Source of the DNA: Candidatus Zipacnadia bacterium | GTDB lineage: Bacteria > Armatimonadota > Zipacnadia > Zipacnadales > Zipacnadaceae | Direction of reading: 5' to 3' | Length of the DNA stretch: 14,663 bases | Assembly (NCBI GenBank): GCA_029821455.1 | Contig: JALGTI010000042.1 | Coordinates: forward strand, 1 to 14,663 | In this document: positions 5,537 through 12,434 of the stretch, piece by piece | How the letters are laid out: each line of letters starts with the position of its first letter | Numbering within the stretch: position 1 is the stretch's first letter | Translations under genes and position numbers: made by a program | The notes under the pieces: generated by a model | The model's database searches: none | What the model saw: the letters and a program-made list of their open reading frames with translations, nothing else | Told to the model about the DNA's origin: nothing

Positions 5537-7450
5537 CTAGAAGCCAACGGCGGCTTCGAGCATCAGCAGTTCGAGGTTGTCCAGACCGCGGGAATCCCCG
5601 CCACCACTGAACATGGAGCTAGGTTCCTGGCGAGCATAGGTCAGGACGGCGTTGACGCCGTCGGCGATCTCCTTGCTCACCTTGACCGCCCACAGAGTGT
5701 CATACCAGAACTCTGGGCAGCCCATCATCTGCGGCCAGTAGCTGTGGCCCCAGAACCTGCTGTTGGCGTTTACGTCATAGTACGCCAACTGGATGGGTGT
5801 GGAGCCGATGCTGAAGTCGAGCTGCCCGCCAATGACTTCGAGGTTGGCCATGGCCAGTGGGTTGCGCAGGAAACGCTCCCACGGCATGCCCATGCCGATG
5901 AATACGCGACCATCGTACCACTCGAAGTACGGATTGGCGGTGCTGTACCACACGTCGTACTCAGCATCCAGGTCGCTGTAGTAGCCGCGCAGGGCCCAGT
6001 TGCTGCCCTTCCAGATGTCGAGCATCGCCATGTAGGCGGCTGGATCGTTGTGAGCCCAGATCTCTCTGCCAGCCTTGTCGGCTAGCTGGCGCGCGTACTC
6101 GAAGTAGAGTTCGCGATTGCCCCAGAACTTCGCCCAGAAGTCAACGCTCCAGCCCTTCTCAGCACCGTAGCCGTTGGCCAGGTAGTTCCCGCCGAGTACC
6201 CAGCTCGGCCGGTCCCACTGGGCCCGAGCCGACAGGTAACCATCGTCGAAGTCTCCGACATACGAGATGAACGTAGGTTCGGAGCCACCGGCGAAGAACT
6301 CCCAGTCGAGGTTGGTGCCCCAGACGTTGTCGAACTGGCCACGGATGCCCTGCTGCGACTTGCGCTCGTTGTTGACCAACAGACCGGAACCGTAGGACTG
6401 GAACTGCCGACCTACGATCCAGTTGCCGCTGAGGAAGCCACTGGTGTCGAACTGCAGGAACGCCTCATCCAGGAACACTTCCTCATGGGAGAGGAGGCGA
6501 GGCGGGGAGATGATGATCCCGCCTATGCTGGGGACATCCTGATCCAACCACATGAGCTGTGGATACAGGCCCAGATACGACACCAGGGTGGTGTTGTACC
6601 CATCCACCGTCGGGACCGGTGCCCAGGTCCAGTCGTCTGGTTCGTCTCCACCACTGTACCACATCAGTCGGAACTTGTCCGCCTCATCGCGCATCTTCAG
6701 CGCGACTCGGGCGTACAGGTCGTCGGTAACCTGGCCCTCGATACCGATCTTCATGGTCAGGTTATCGAACTCGTTGTCGCCGTCCAGCTCATCGTCATAG
6801 CCGAACATCGGGGGCTGATCAGGGCCGACGTCGTGCGTGACGATGTTGTTGCCCATAAAGGACTCCAGCGACGCATGCGTCACCAGCCCGATGCGGTAGT
6901 CAATCCACCCGAAGGCGTGCGGCTTCTTCAGGTGCTCCTCGCAAACAGCGACCCGATCCGACAGGTCATAGACGTCATCCTGCAGGTAGTCGAGGTCATC
7001 GCGCAGGTCGGCCAGTTCGTCAGCAAACTCGTCCATCAAGCGCTGAACCACGGCCTCCACCTCGGCCTCATCTACCTCGCCCTGCGGTCCCGCGGGACCT
7101 GCTGGGCCTGCTGGGCCTGCTGGACCTGCGGGGCCTGCCGGCCCTGCTGGCCCTGCCGGCCCTGCTGCTCCTGCTGCTCCTGCGGGTCCTGCCGGGCCCT
7201 GTGGGCCCTCGATAACGGGGATGACATCCAGCAACCGGCTGACGGCCATCGCAAACTCGTAGCGCGTCATTGCGCGGTTGCCACGGAAAGTGCCGTCGGG
7301 GTAGCCGATGATGACACCCTCATCACAGAGCCTCTGTACGGCATCATAGGCCCAGTGATCGAAGGGCACCGTCTCGGCCGGGCTGGCCTGTGCAAAGGCC
7401 GGCACCGCGACGGCAAGGAGGACGCAAACTGCTACTGCATATTTCGTCAT
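5537..7450 (-). CDS. SLH-domain outer-membrane barrel protein with a collagen-like segment
   Basis: A 637-residue envelope protein. Order: signal peptide (1 to about 20, ending AFAQ), one SLH domain (about 27-75: FDHWAYDAVQRL, IIGYPDGTFRGNRAMTRYE), 15 Gly-X-Y triplets, mostly GPA (82-126), an acidic coiled coil (about 127-172), and a roughly 460-residue C-terminal region with the alternating, aromatic-rich pattern of a beta-barrel, ending in Phe (LEAAVGF) as outer-membrane proteins do. By analogy with OmpM and SlpA proteins of diderm Terrabacteria and Deinococcota, the SLH domain would bind peptidoglycan-linked polymer while the barrel sits in the outer membrane, tethering the two. Insertion of a collagen-like rod between SLH and coiled coil is unusual. 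AGGAGGG (upstream of 7450) fixes the start. The gene has its own terminator and a long leader. Confidence 0.88.
   Translation of the reverse strand: MTKYAVAVCVLLAVAVPAFAQASPAETVPFDHWAYDAVQRLCDEGVIIGYPDGTFRGNRAMTRYEFAMAVSRLLDVIPVIEGPQGPAGPAGAAGAAGPAGPAGPAGPAGPAGPAGPAGPAGPQGEVDEAEVEAVVQRLMDEFADELADLRDDLDYLQDDVYDLSDRVAVCEEHLKKPHAFGWIDYRIGLVTHASLESFMGNNIVTHDVGPDQPPMFGYDDELDGDNEFDNLTMKIGIEGQVTDDLYARVALKMRDEADKFRLMWYSGGDEPDDWTWAPVPTVDGYNTTLVSYLGLYPQLMWLDQDVPSIGGIIISPPRLLSHEEVFLDEAFLQFDTSGFLSGNWIVGRQFQSYGSGLLVNNERKSQQGIRGQFDNVWGTNLDWEFFAGGSEPTFISYVGDFDDGYLSARAQWDRPSWVLGGNYLANGYGAEKGWSVDFWAKFWGNRELYFEYARQLADKAGREIWAHNDPAAYMAMLDIWKGSNWALRGYYSDLDAEYDVWYSTANPYFEWYDGRVFIGMGMPWERFLRNPLAMANLEVIGGQLDFSIGSTPIQLAYYDVNANSRFWGHSYWPQMMGCPEFWYDTLWAVKVSKEIADGVNAVLTYARQEPSSMFSGGGDSRGLDNLELLMLEAAVGF
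7073..7207 (-). repeat. Tandem GPA codon repeat (collagen-like segment)
   Basis: Fifteen 9-base units encoding Gly-X-Y, eight consecutive GPA triplets among them. Such arrays expand and contract by slippage, so copy number may differ between strains. The open frames seen here on the plus strand are a by-product of this low-complexity sequence. Confidence 0.9.
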
Positions 7451-7736
7451 TTTGCTTTACCCTCCTGATTGTTACCGGGGAAGCAAACAACCGGCGACAG
7501 CAGTGCCACTTGCTGCTTCGCTAAGGCGAAGTATCCATTCGGTTTGGAGGGTGTCCCTGGCAAGTTGTCCATGTTGCCTTGCTAAGTGGCTACCCTCTGT
7601 GCCTTCGCCTCGCTCTCAACCACCAAATTCCGTCAGTCCGGCGTGGAGGACCCTCCCTTCTGTGCCAGTATCAACTGACAGGGCTGTTGAGTGCCCGGTC
7701 TGGCGGGGCAAGTAATTTTGCCCCACACAGCCCCAG
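7451..7736 (-). other. Long structured 5' leader of the SLH-porin mRNA
   Basis: From the promoter at 7737-7765 to the start codon at 7450 the message has about 280 untranslated bases. Visible stems (minus-strand RNA): GGGGCAA/TTGCCCC (7724-7718 with 7711-7705) at the very 5' end; GAGGGT/ACCCTC (7597-7592 with 7552-7547) enclosing GGCAA/TTGCC (7578-7574 with 7563-7559); and CTTCGC/GCGAAG (7531-7526 with 7521-7516) with a 4-base loop. I do not recognise a known riboswitch family. Functions could be mRNA stability for an abundant surface protein or regulation by ligand or sRNA. Confidence 0.5.
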
Positions 7737-7765
7737 ACTATACACCGTCCAAGGCCGCAAGTCAA
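7737..7765 (-). promoter_or_regulatory. Sigma70-type promoter for the SLH-porin gene
   Basis: On the minus strand TTGACT (7765-7760), a 17-base spacer and TATAGT (7742-7737) make a near-consensus promoter, with start expected near 7730. It lies about 280 bases before the SLH-porin ATG and downstream of the small zinc-protein gene, so the porin has its own strong promoter. Confidence 0.8.
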
Positions 7766-7854
7766 GACCTTTGACAATTCAATCTGCGGACAGTTGCGCA
7801 ATTTCTGGCTATATCGTCCTGAAAGCACTGCCAGGAGCTGGCTACCGGTGCCTA

Positions 7855-8064
7855 TCATTGCTCCTCTGCCGAGGCTTCTTCGTCCTTGTCCGCCACCTCG
7901 ATCCAGATCTTTCCCCTGCCGCCGCAGTAAGAGCATCTGACCACTGCCCAGTCCTTGGGCCGCCGCCCGGCGGCAACTAAACAATCCCGACAGCTTCGGC
8001 CGCCACTGCGGGTACAGTTCTTATTGCCCTCACAATGCTTGCAGGTTACCAGCTTCCTGGCCAT
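7855..8064 (-). CDS. Small Cys-rich zinc-binding protein (DnaJ-like zinc motifs)
   Basis: A 69-residue protein with seven Cys: CxxC at 8/11, then C17, CxxC at 25/28, and CxxCxGRG at 44-51 (CSYCGGRG). Pairs C8/C11 with C44/C47, or C25/C28 with either, could hold one or two zinc ions. CxxCxGxG is the unit of the DnaJ cysteine-rich domain and of small zinc-ribbon proteins. The C-terminus is acidic (DKDEEASAEEQ). There is no signal peptide, so it is cytoplasmic. An AAGGGGGC site precedes ATG 8064. It lies 55 bases after the large secreted-protein gene on the same strand and may be co-transcribed with it. Possible roles are protein folding or nucleic-acid binding; no specific function can be claimed. 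Confidence 0.75.
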   Translation of the reverse strand: MARKLVTCKHCEGNKNCTRSGGRSCRDCLVAAGRRPKDWAVVRCSYCGGRGKIWIEVADKDEEASAEEQ

Positions 8065-8119
8065 TGTATTGCCCCCTTTTGTCCAGTACGTTTCCCCAGG
8101 GCGGACGAGCCTTTGCCGC

Positions 8120-10264
8120 TCATTGCCACCACTCGCCGCCCAGTTGAAGGAGATGTCTGCGCTCCCACAACTCCAGAGCGCCGGCTGGCACAGTCACCTG
8201 CGCCCCGCCCGCCCCGGCTGGGGCTAGTTTGCTCAGCACTCCCACGATACCTTCGCCCTGAGCCGTCACACCCGACAATGCTGCCACACAACTGCGAGCC
8301 GCCAGCAGTGCCGCCTGCAACTCGACCCTCTCTGTGCCTCGGGCCGGCCAGTGCTGCGTAACTGTGGCATTCCCCACAATGAAGCCCAACGCCTCCTGAG
8401 CCCGCTGCTCGTGGCCGGCTTCCGCTTCCCAGGCCAGATAACCGACCTGCCAGCGATAGCTACCTTCGGAGATGGGCAGTTCGGCACTGCCTATCGCATA
8501 GCTGCGCAGCAGTCGGCCGCGTCCAGTGTCTAGTCCGACGGTTATCAGCTCGCCTTGCCGCTCCTCGCCCCGGGCCAGAGCTTCGGCGGCCGGCAGCGGT
8601 CCCTGCTCCACAATGCGAGCCGTCTCCCATCGTTCAGACGGTAGCGCCAGCAGGTAGTCGGTTATGAACTGACTGAGAGTGCCTCTTGACAGCACTCGCA
8701 GATAGTCCTCCCGGGGAGTAGCGCGATACTGCTGGCCCTCTTTCCAACCCATGCCTCTAAGCAACGGTGTCAGTTCCCGAAATGCCGGCGTGTGCGGCTG
8801 ACGCCAGACTACACGCAGCCGGCCGCTGTCCACAGGCCCCTGGGCATCAATGTCAATGGCAAGGCGGCCATTGTATCGGTGCACACCGCCCTGGGCCTGC
8901 CAGCCTGCTGGCAGCACCAGCCTCAGCGCGCCCAGTTCAGGCTCAGTCCAGGTTGTGCTACCCTGCGGCAGAGGCGCGTGTTGTACTGCCAGCGACCAGG
9001 GCCCGCCCTGGAAGCTGGCAAGGATGGCACACAGCTCCTCGTGATGAGCACCTAGTCCCTCGAGGCTGGCGATTATCGCAGTCAACAGGTGGCACTGCTG
9101 TCCGAGGCTGACCGCGCACACACTCTGGTCGTCATCGGCCAATCCAGAGACCACCACGCACCCTCCATCCTCGCGCCTGCGCAGTTCCGTGAAGGACACA
9201 CCCATCCGTTCAGCCCACGCCCCGATGATATCTTCCACGCTTACACCATCGCCCAGCACAGGCCAGAAGCACGCCGCCGCCGTATTGTCGGGCGCGGTGA
9301 TGGTGACCACATCATCTATCCGGCCAGGCTCCCAACGCTCGGGCATCGCGAAGGAAATGCCCTTTCCGGCCAGGGCCACACGCCGCCAGGTTGGCCTCGC
9401 CTCTGCTGGCTCGGGCTGAGGTGGGGGAGAGGCCGGGGCGACAGGCGCCGGCTCGCCTCGCTCCGGCGTTGTGACCTGCGGTTGCTGTGGCACCTGGCCA
9501 CTCGGATGGGCGCCAGTGGCCACAGGCATTGTTTCCCCGGGTCGCTGTGGCGAGGCGGCAAGAACGGGCAATGGCTGAACCGGCTGGGGCTGCTCCGGTG
9601 TGGTGGTGGGCCGGGCTTGTTCGGGGGGATGGCCGCTCGGATGGGTACCAGTGGCCACAGGTATTGTCTCCCTGTGCCCCGACGGTGAGGTCGCAAGTAT
9701 TGGCTCCGTCGGTTCCGGCTGCGTTTCCTCACCTGTCAGGAACTCGACGCTGCTACTAATGCGGTCGAAGTACGCCTGCCGAACCTGTGCCACCGAGTCA
9801 GGGTCGCAGAAGGTGCCGACGAGATAGTAGCGCTGGCCACGATTGAAGACGGCAAACAGCGCGGCTTCGGCGATGCCATCCGGGCCGGTCACCTCCCCGA
9901 TGGTCAGCAGGGACTCCTCCCCTGCCCCGGTGACCAGGCCCTCTGTTCGCAGTCGGCTGTAGCTCCAGCGCTCCCCCAGCAGCCGCTCGTGACCGGCCGC
10001 GCCCTCAGCCGGGCTTGGCTTGCTTGCGGTCGTGAGCCACGAGACGATCTCAACCGGCCAGCACTGCTCGTTGGGACTCGTCAGTATCGCCCCGGCCTGG
10101 TTTGCGGAAAGCTCAATCGTCCAGGACGAGGGTAGCTCGACCGTTAACTGCAGGTCAGGCAGCTCTTCGCGCCGCCATTGTTCGTCAGCAATATCGTCTG
10201 CGGTCGCAAGCGGCCCAACGGTGCCGCAAAGAAGTGCCGTGATAAAGAATATGGCGAATCGCAT
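8120..10264 (-). CDS. Large secreted multidomain protein with Pro-rich linker, function unknown
   Basis: A 714-residue protein. The signal peptide runs from MRFAIFFITALL to cleavage after ATA (20-22). Three sections look alike in style, each starting with a short beta segment and a PxxW motif: about 38-176 (LQLTVELPSSW), about 296-422 (GISFAMPERWEPG) and about 445-640 (LRLVLPAGWQ). Sections of this kind recall PsbP/DcrB-like lipid- or membrane-associated domains, but I cannot assign a family. Sections 1 and 2 are joined by a Pro-rich linker (about 180-292) containing a repeated ETxPVATGxHPSG (199-211, 244-256). ATG 10264 is preferred over the frame's earlier start (10306) because the signal peptide begins there. 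It is divergent from the prenyltransferase gene, with a palindrome between them, and is followed by the zinc-protein gene. Likely periplasmic or surface located. Confidence 0.78.
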   Translation of the reverse strand: MRFAIFFITALLCGTVGPLATADDIADEQWRREELPDLQLTVELPSSWTIELSANQAGAILTSPNEQCWPVEIVSWLTTASKPSPAEGAAGHERLLGERWSYSRLRTEGLVTGAGEESLLTIGEVTGPDGIAEAALFAVFNRGQRYYLVGTFCDPDSVAQVRQAYFDRISSSVEFLTGEETQPEPTEPILATSPSGHRETIPVATGTHPSGHPPEQARPTTTPEQPQPVQPLPVLAASPQRPGETMPVATGAHPSGQVPQQPQVTTPERGEPAPVAPASPPPQPEPAEARPTWRRVALAGKGISFAMPERWEPGRIDDVVTITAPDNTAAACFWPVLGDGVSVEDIIGAWAERMGVSFTELRRREDGGCVVVSGLADDDQSVCAVSLGQQCHLLTAIIASLEGLGAHHEELCAILASFQGGPWSLAVQHAPLPQGSTTWTEPELGALRLVLPAGWQAQGGVHRYNGRLAIDIDAQGPVDSGRLRVVWRQPHTPAFRELTPLLRGMGWKEGQQYRATPREDYLRVLSRGTLSQFITDYLLALPSERWETARIVEQGPLPAAEALARGEERQGELITVGLDTGRGRLLRSYAIGSAELPISEGSYRWQVGYLAWEAEAGHEQRAQEALGFIVGNATVTQHWPARGTERVELQAALLAARSCVAALSGVTAQGEGIVGVLSKLAPAGAGGAQVTVPAGALELWERRHLLQLGGEWWQ
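9497..9670 (-). repeat. Pair of 39-bp direct repeats in the Pro-rich linker
   Basis: Bases 9632-9670 and 9497-9535 encode ETIPVATGTHPSG and ETMPVATGAHPSG on the minus strand and are nearly identical as DNA, at a 135-base period. This is an in-frame duplication inside the linker, so linker length may vary between strains. Confidence 0.8.
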
Positions 10265-10314
10265 TCTGCCTTGCCTTTTCGCTGCAACGGCGGCGAGCAC
10301 CTCCACGCACAGAA

Positions 10315-10340
10315 AGCCTACAGCACACGTGCTCTAGGCT
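10315..10340. promoter_or_regulatory. 26-bp palindrome between divergent genes (candidate operator)
   Basis: Outer arms AGCCTA (10315-10320) and TAGGCT (10335-10340) and inner arms AGCAC (10322-10326) and GTGCT (10329-10333) are symmetric about 10327/10328, so 11 of 13 positions per half-site match. It covers where the -35 box of the prenyltransferase promoter would be and lies 50 bases upstream of the divergent large-protein ATG. A dimeric regulator bound here could affect both genes. The regulator is unknown. Confidence 0.65.
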
Positions 10341-10348
10341 ATTTAATG

Positions 10349-10357
10349 TGATATACT
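10349..10357 (+). promoter_or_regulatory. Extended -10 promoter of a leaderless gene
   Basis: TGATATACT: a TG (10349-10350), one base, then TATACT (10352-10357). There is no recognisable -35 box at the right spacing. Transcription should start near 10364, only about 3 bases before ATG 10367, and the preceding bases (TATCCCCACT) contain no Shine-Dalgarno match. The message is probably leaderless. Confidence 0.65.
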
Positions 10358-10366
10358 ATCCCCACT

Positions 10367-11281
10367 ATGTCACGGATTGTGTTCTGGTTCAAGGCGTCGC
10401 GGCCGGAGTTCCTGACCGGCTCGCTGATGCCGGTGCTGGTAGGTGGTGCGCTGGTCTGGAGCGAGCGCGGGACGCTGGATTGGGGCCTCTGGCTCCTGAC
10501 CGCGCTGGGGATGGCCCTGTTGCACAGCGCGGCCAACCTGGCCAACGACTACTACGACCACGTCAGCGGCAACGATGAGATAAATGTCACCTTCGTGCGT
10601 CCGTTTACCGGCGGCAGCCGCCTCATTCAGCAAGGCCTGGTGCCACCACGCGCCATACTGATTGCCTCGCTCACCTGTCTTACGACAGGTGCGATCATCG
10701 GCCTGTATCTGACCTGGCTGTGCGGCTGGGTGATCCTGGCCCTGGGAGTTGTCGGTGGCTTGTCCGGCTTTTTCTACACTGCAAAGCCCCTGCAACTGGG
10801 CTATCGCGGCTTAGGCGAGATCTGCATCGCCCTCGACTTCGGCATCCTGCCCCTGCTAGGCACATACTATGTGCAGACCGGCCAACTTTCGTGGGCGGCG
10901 TTTTGGGTTTCCCTGCCAGTGACCTGTCTTATCACGGCGGTCCTATGGATTAACCAGTTCCCGGACTTCGAGGCAGACAGGGCGGTGAGCAAGCGCCACT
11001 GGGTCGTACGTTTGGGCTTGCGCCGGGCGGCCCACGTGTATGCGGGCCTAGTCGTGGGGGCTTATGTGACGACGGCCCTGGCCGTGCTCGTGGCCGGCCT
11101 ATCGCCGTGGATACTTCTCGCGCTTGTAACCCTACCCATCGCAGTGAAGGCCCTGACTGTCGCCCTTGCCAACTATGACAACATCCCGGCCCTCGTACCC
11201 GCCTGCGCGCTGACGATCATCCTCCAGCTCTCCGTCAGCGTGCTCGTAAGCCTTGGCCTTATCCTGGCGCGGCTGCTATAG
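10367..11281 (+). CDS. UbiA-superfamily prenyltransferase (MenA-like)
   Basis: A 304-residue integral membrane enzyme with about eight to nine hydrophobic segments. It carries both Mg-diphosphate binding motifs: NDYYDHVSGND (60-70) and NQFPDFEADRAVSKRHWVVR (196-215, Asp200 and Asp204). These enzymes join a polyprenyl diphosphate to an aromatic or other acceptor. The motif spacing and NQFPD form are closest to MenA-type proteins, which prenylate 1,4-dihydroxy-2-naphthoate for menaquinone, but related groups make other lipids and no men genes are visible nearby. SKRH replaces the more usual GKRH/AGK after the second motif. The first Met is used: it sits directly downstream of a -10 box with no ribosome binding site. 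It appears monocistronic, since a large palindrome follows the stop. Confidence 0.88.
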   Translation: MSRIVFWFKASRPEFLTGSLMPVLVGGALVWSERGTLDWGLWLLTALGMALLHSAANLANDYYDHVSGNDEINVTFVRPFTGGSRLIQQGLVPPRAILIASLTCLTTGAIIGLYLTWLCGWVILALGVVGGLSGFFYTAKPLQLGYRGLGEICIALDFGILPLLGTYYVQTGQLSWAAFWVSLPVTCLITAVLWINQFPDFEADRAVSKRHWVVRLGLRRAAHVYAGLVVGAYVTTALAVLVAGLSPWILLALVTLPIAVKALTVALANYDNIPALVPACALTIILQLSVSVLVSLGLILARLL

Positions 11282-11301
11282 AAAGAGCGGTCATTGGCTT
11301 G

Positions 11302-11359
11302 CGGGTGGCATCTGGCTGGTGTCGCGGTCTGAGCCGCTCAAGGCTGCCGATGCCACCCG
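11302..11359. repeat. Long-armed inverted repeat after the prenyltransferase gene
   Basis: CGGGTGGCATC (11302-11312) and GATGCCACCCG (11349-11359) are a perfect 11-bp inverted repeat around a 36-base interior that contains a smaller GCGG/CCGC stem (11324-11327/11334-11337). It begins 21 bases after the stop. It could act as an mRNA 3'-end stabiliser or terminator for the prenyltransferase, or be a copy of an extragenic palindromic repeat. There is no T-run. Confidence 0.7.
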
Positions 11360-11363
11360 TGGC

Positions 11364-11488
11364 GCAGGCGTCTCACCTGCGGTCGTTCCGCACGACAGGC
11401 CTTCGCCCGCCGTGCTTACTCCGCCGTACTAGCAACAGCTACGAAGACCGGAAGCGCGCTATGGCCTGCGAAGGCAGGCATCCTTGCC
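11364..11488. repeat. Cluster of small palindromes built on GCAGG/CCTGC
   Basis: GCAGG/CCTGC (11364-11368/11376-11380), GTCGT/ACGAC (11382-11386/11392-11396), GCCTGC/GCAGGC (11464-11469/11474-11479) and GGCAGG/CCTTGCC (11473-11478/11482-11488) follow one another. The repeated use of CAGGC and GCCTG suggests degenerate copies of a family of extragenic palindromes. Confidence 0.5.
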
Positions 11489-11650
11489 TGTCGCCCAGGT
11501 CGGGGGGGATTGGCAGGCAGTTGCTCGCGCCCCTTGTATTTGTTTGCCTTCCGAAAATCTTGCAAAATACTTACGCGCCCCTTGCACCCCGACGAGTATA
11601 GTTAACGCGGCAATTTAGCCAGTCAAACTCGACCCAGAGGTGACGCGGGG

Positions 11651-12298
11651 ATGAGCCAACTGAATCGGCGTGGTTTCACGCTTATCGAACTGCTGGTGGT
11701 CATCGCAATTATTGCGATCCTGGCCGCCATCCTCTTTCCCGTGTTTGCGGCGGCCCGCGAAAAGGCACGGATTACCTCATGTCTGTCGAACGTAAAGCAG
11801 CTCTTGCTGGCCGCGCATATGTACGCACAGGATTACGATGAGGTCTTTCCGTGCGACTACCACGTGAGCAATTCATCCACGACCCACATCCGGCTTGTCA
11901 ACGAGATGGATCCCTATATGAAGAATAAGCAGATTTGGTATTGCCCGACCATATACAGGGTGCCGCTACCGCAGTACCAGTATACAGAAGCCAACGTGGC
12001 CGCTGGCAACATTGGGTACTACTGGTGGTGCTACGATATGCCACCCAGCACCGTCACTCCAGGCAAGCCAGACAACAGTACCTGGATAGACTGGTTCTTT
12101 GCCAAGAAGTTCTGTGGTGACGTGCCCCGGGTCGTCACGGAGAGCTGGCCTACGTATTGTTGGGTGATCTCGGACGTTTTCTGCAAAAACATCGGGACTA
12201 GTCACAGCACCGGCGCTTTTTGCAAGGCAAATATCGGCTACCTTGACGGGCATGTCAAGCAATGGAATGCCCCGGCAAAGACCGGCTGGGAGGACTAA
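11651..12298 (+). CDS. DUF1559-type pseudopilin-like protein (type IV prepilin leader, H-x-G-DG type C-terminus)
   Basis: A 215-residue protein with a type III (prepilin) signal: short basic leader to Gly8, then Phe9 with Glu13 at +5 and a 20-residue hydrophobic helix (FTLIELLVVIAIIAILAAIL). The leader is cut by prepilin peptidase before Phe9. The following LFPVFAAAREKAR and SNVKQLLLAAHMYAQDYDE are typical of the many DUF1559/pilin-like paralogs in Armatimonadota and Planctomycetota, as is the C-terminal IGYLDGHVKQW. The middle has several Trp, Tyr and Cys. AGAGGTG and GGGG stand before ATG 11651. It would be anchored in the cytoplasmic membrane and assembled or displayed by a type II secretion or type IV pilus machine. 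No assembly gene lies in the window, which is usual for these scattered paralogs. Confidence 0.92.
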   Translation: MSQLNRRGFTLIELLVVIAIIAILAAILFPVFAAAREKARITSCLSNVKQLLLAAHMYAQDYDEVFPCDYHVSNSSTTHIRLVNEMDPYMKNKQIWYCPTIYRVPLPQYQYTEANVAAGNIGYYWWCYDMPPSTVTPGKPDNSTWIDWFFAKKFCGDVPRVVTESWPTYCWVISDVFCKNIGTSHSTGAFCKANIGYLDGHVKQWNAPAKTGWED

Positions 12299-12434
12299 TA
12301 GCCGACGCCAGGTTGCCCATGAGGCCAACTATGCAGGTCGTGCGAGTCACGCGCTGGCGTCGTCGTACAGCAAATCGTGTGCTCTGGACACCGATACGAT
12401 GCTAGCCGCATCAAACTTGTCGGGAGGTAATAGT
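12299..12434 (+). other. Short spacer with a 9-bp inverted repeat
   Basis: CGACGCCAG (12303-12311) and CTGGCGTCG (12354-12362) pair perfectly, with a GTTGCC/GGCCAAC-type stem inside (one bulged C). It starts just after the pilin-like gene stop and probably marks the end of that transcript. No T-run is present. GGAGGT before 12435 serves the next gene. Confidence 0.45.

Larger units (their letters stand above)
11282..11650 (+). other. Palindrome-rich intergenic region, no gene
   Basis: A frame from 11299 to 11601 is open, but its Arg/Pro/Leu-rich product and lack of a ribosome binding site argue against a gene. Inverted repeats fill the first 200 bases (listed separately). Near the right end TATAGT (11597-11602) is a possible -10 box for the pilin-like gene at 11651, without a good -35 box. 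The stretch about 11541-11602 is AT-richer than its surroundings, as promoter regions are. Confidence 0.6.

Noticed and set aside
7073..7207. Regular repeat read as a possible CRISPR array
   Set aside because: The 9-base periodic units are in frame and encode Gly-X-Y triplets; there are no spacers.
6485..7468. Long plus-strand frame (327 codons) antisense to the SLH-porin gene, and a similar one at 5525-6085
   Set aside because: They mirror a strongly biased GC-rich gene; the Cys/Trp-rich stretch is just the complement of the GPA array.
11299..11601. 100-codon frame between the prenyltransferase and the pilin-like gene
   Set aside because: It runs through palindromes, has no ribosome binding site and has a shadow-like composition.
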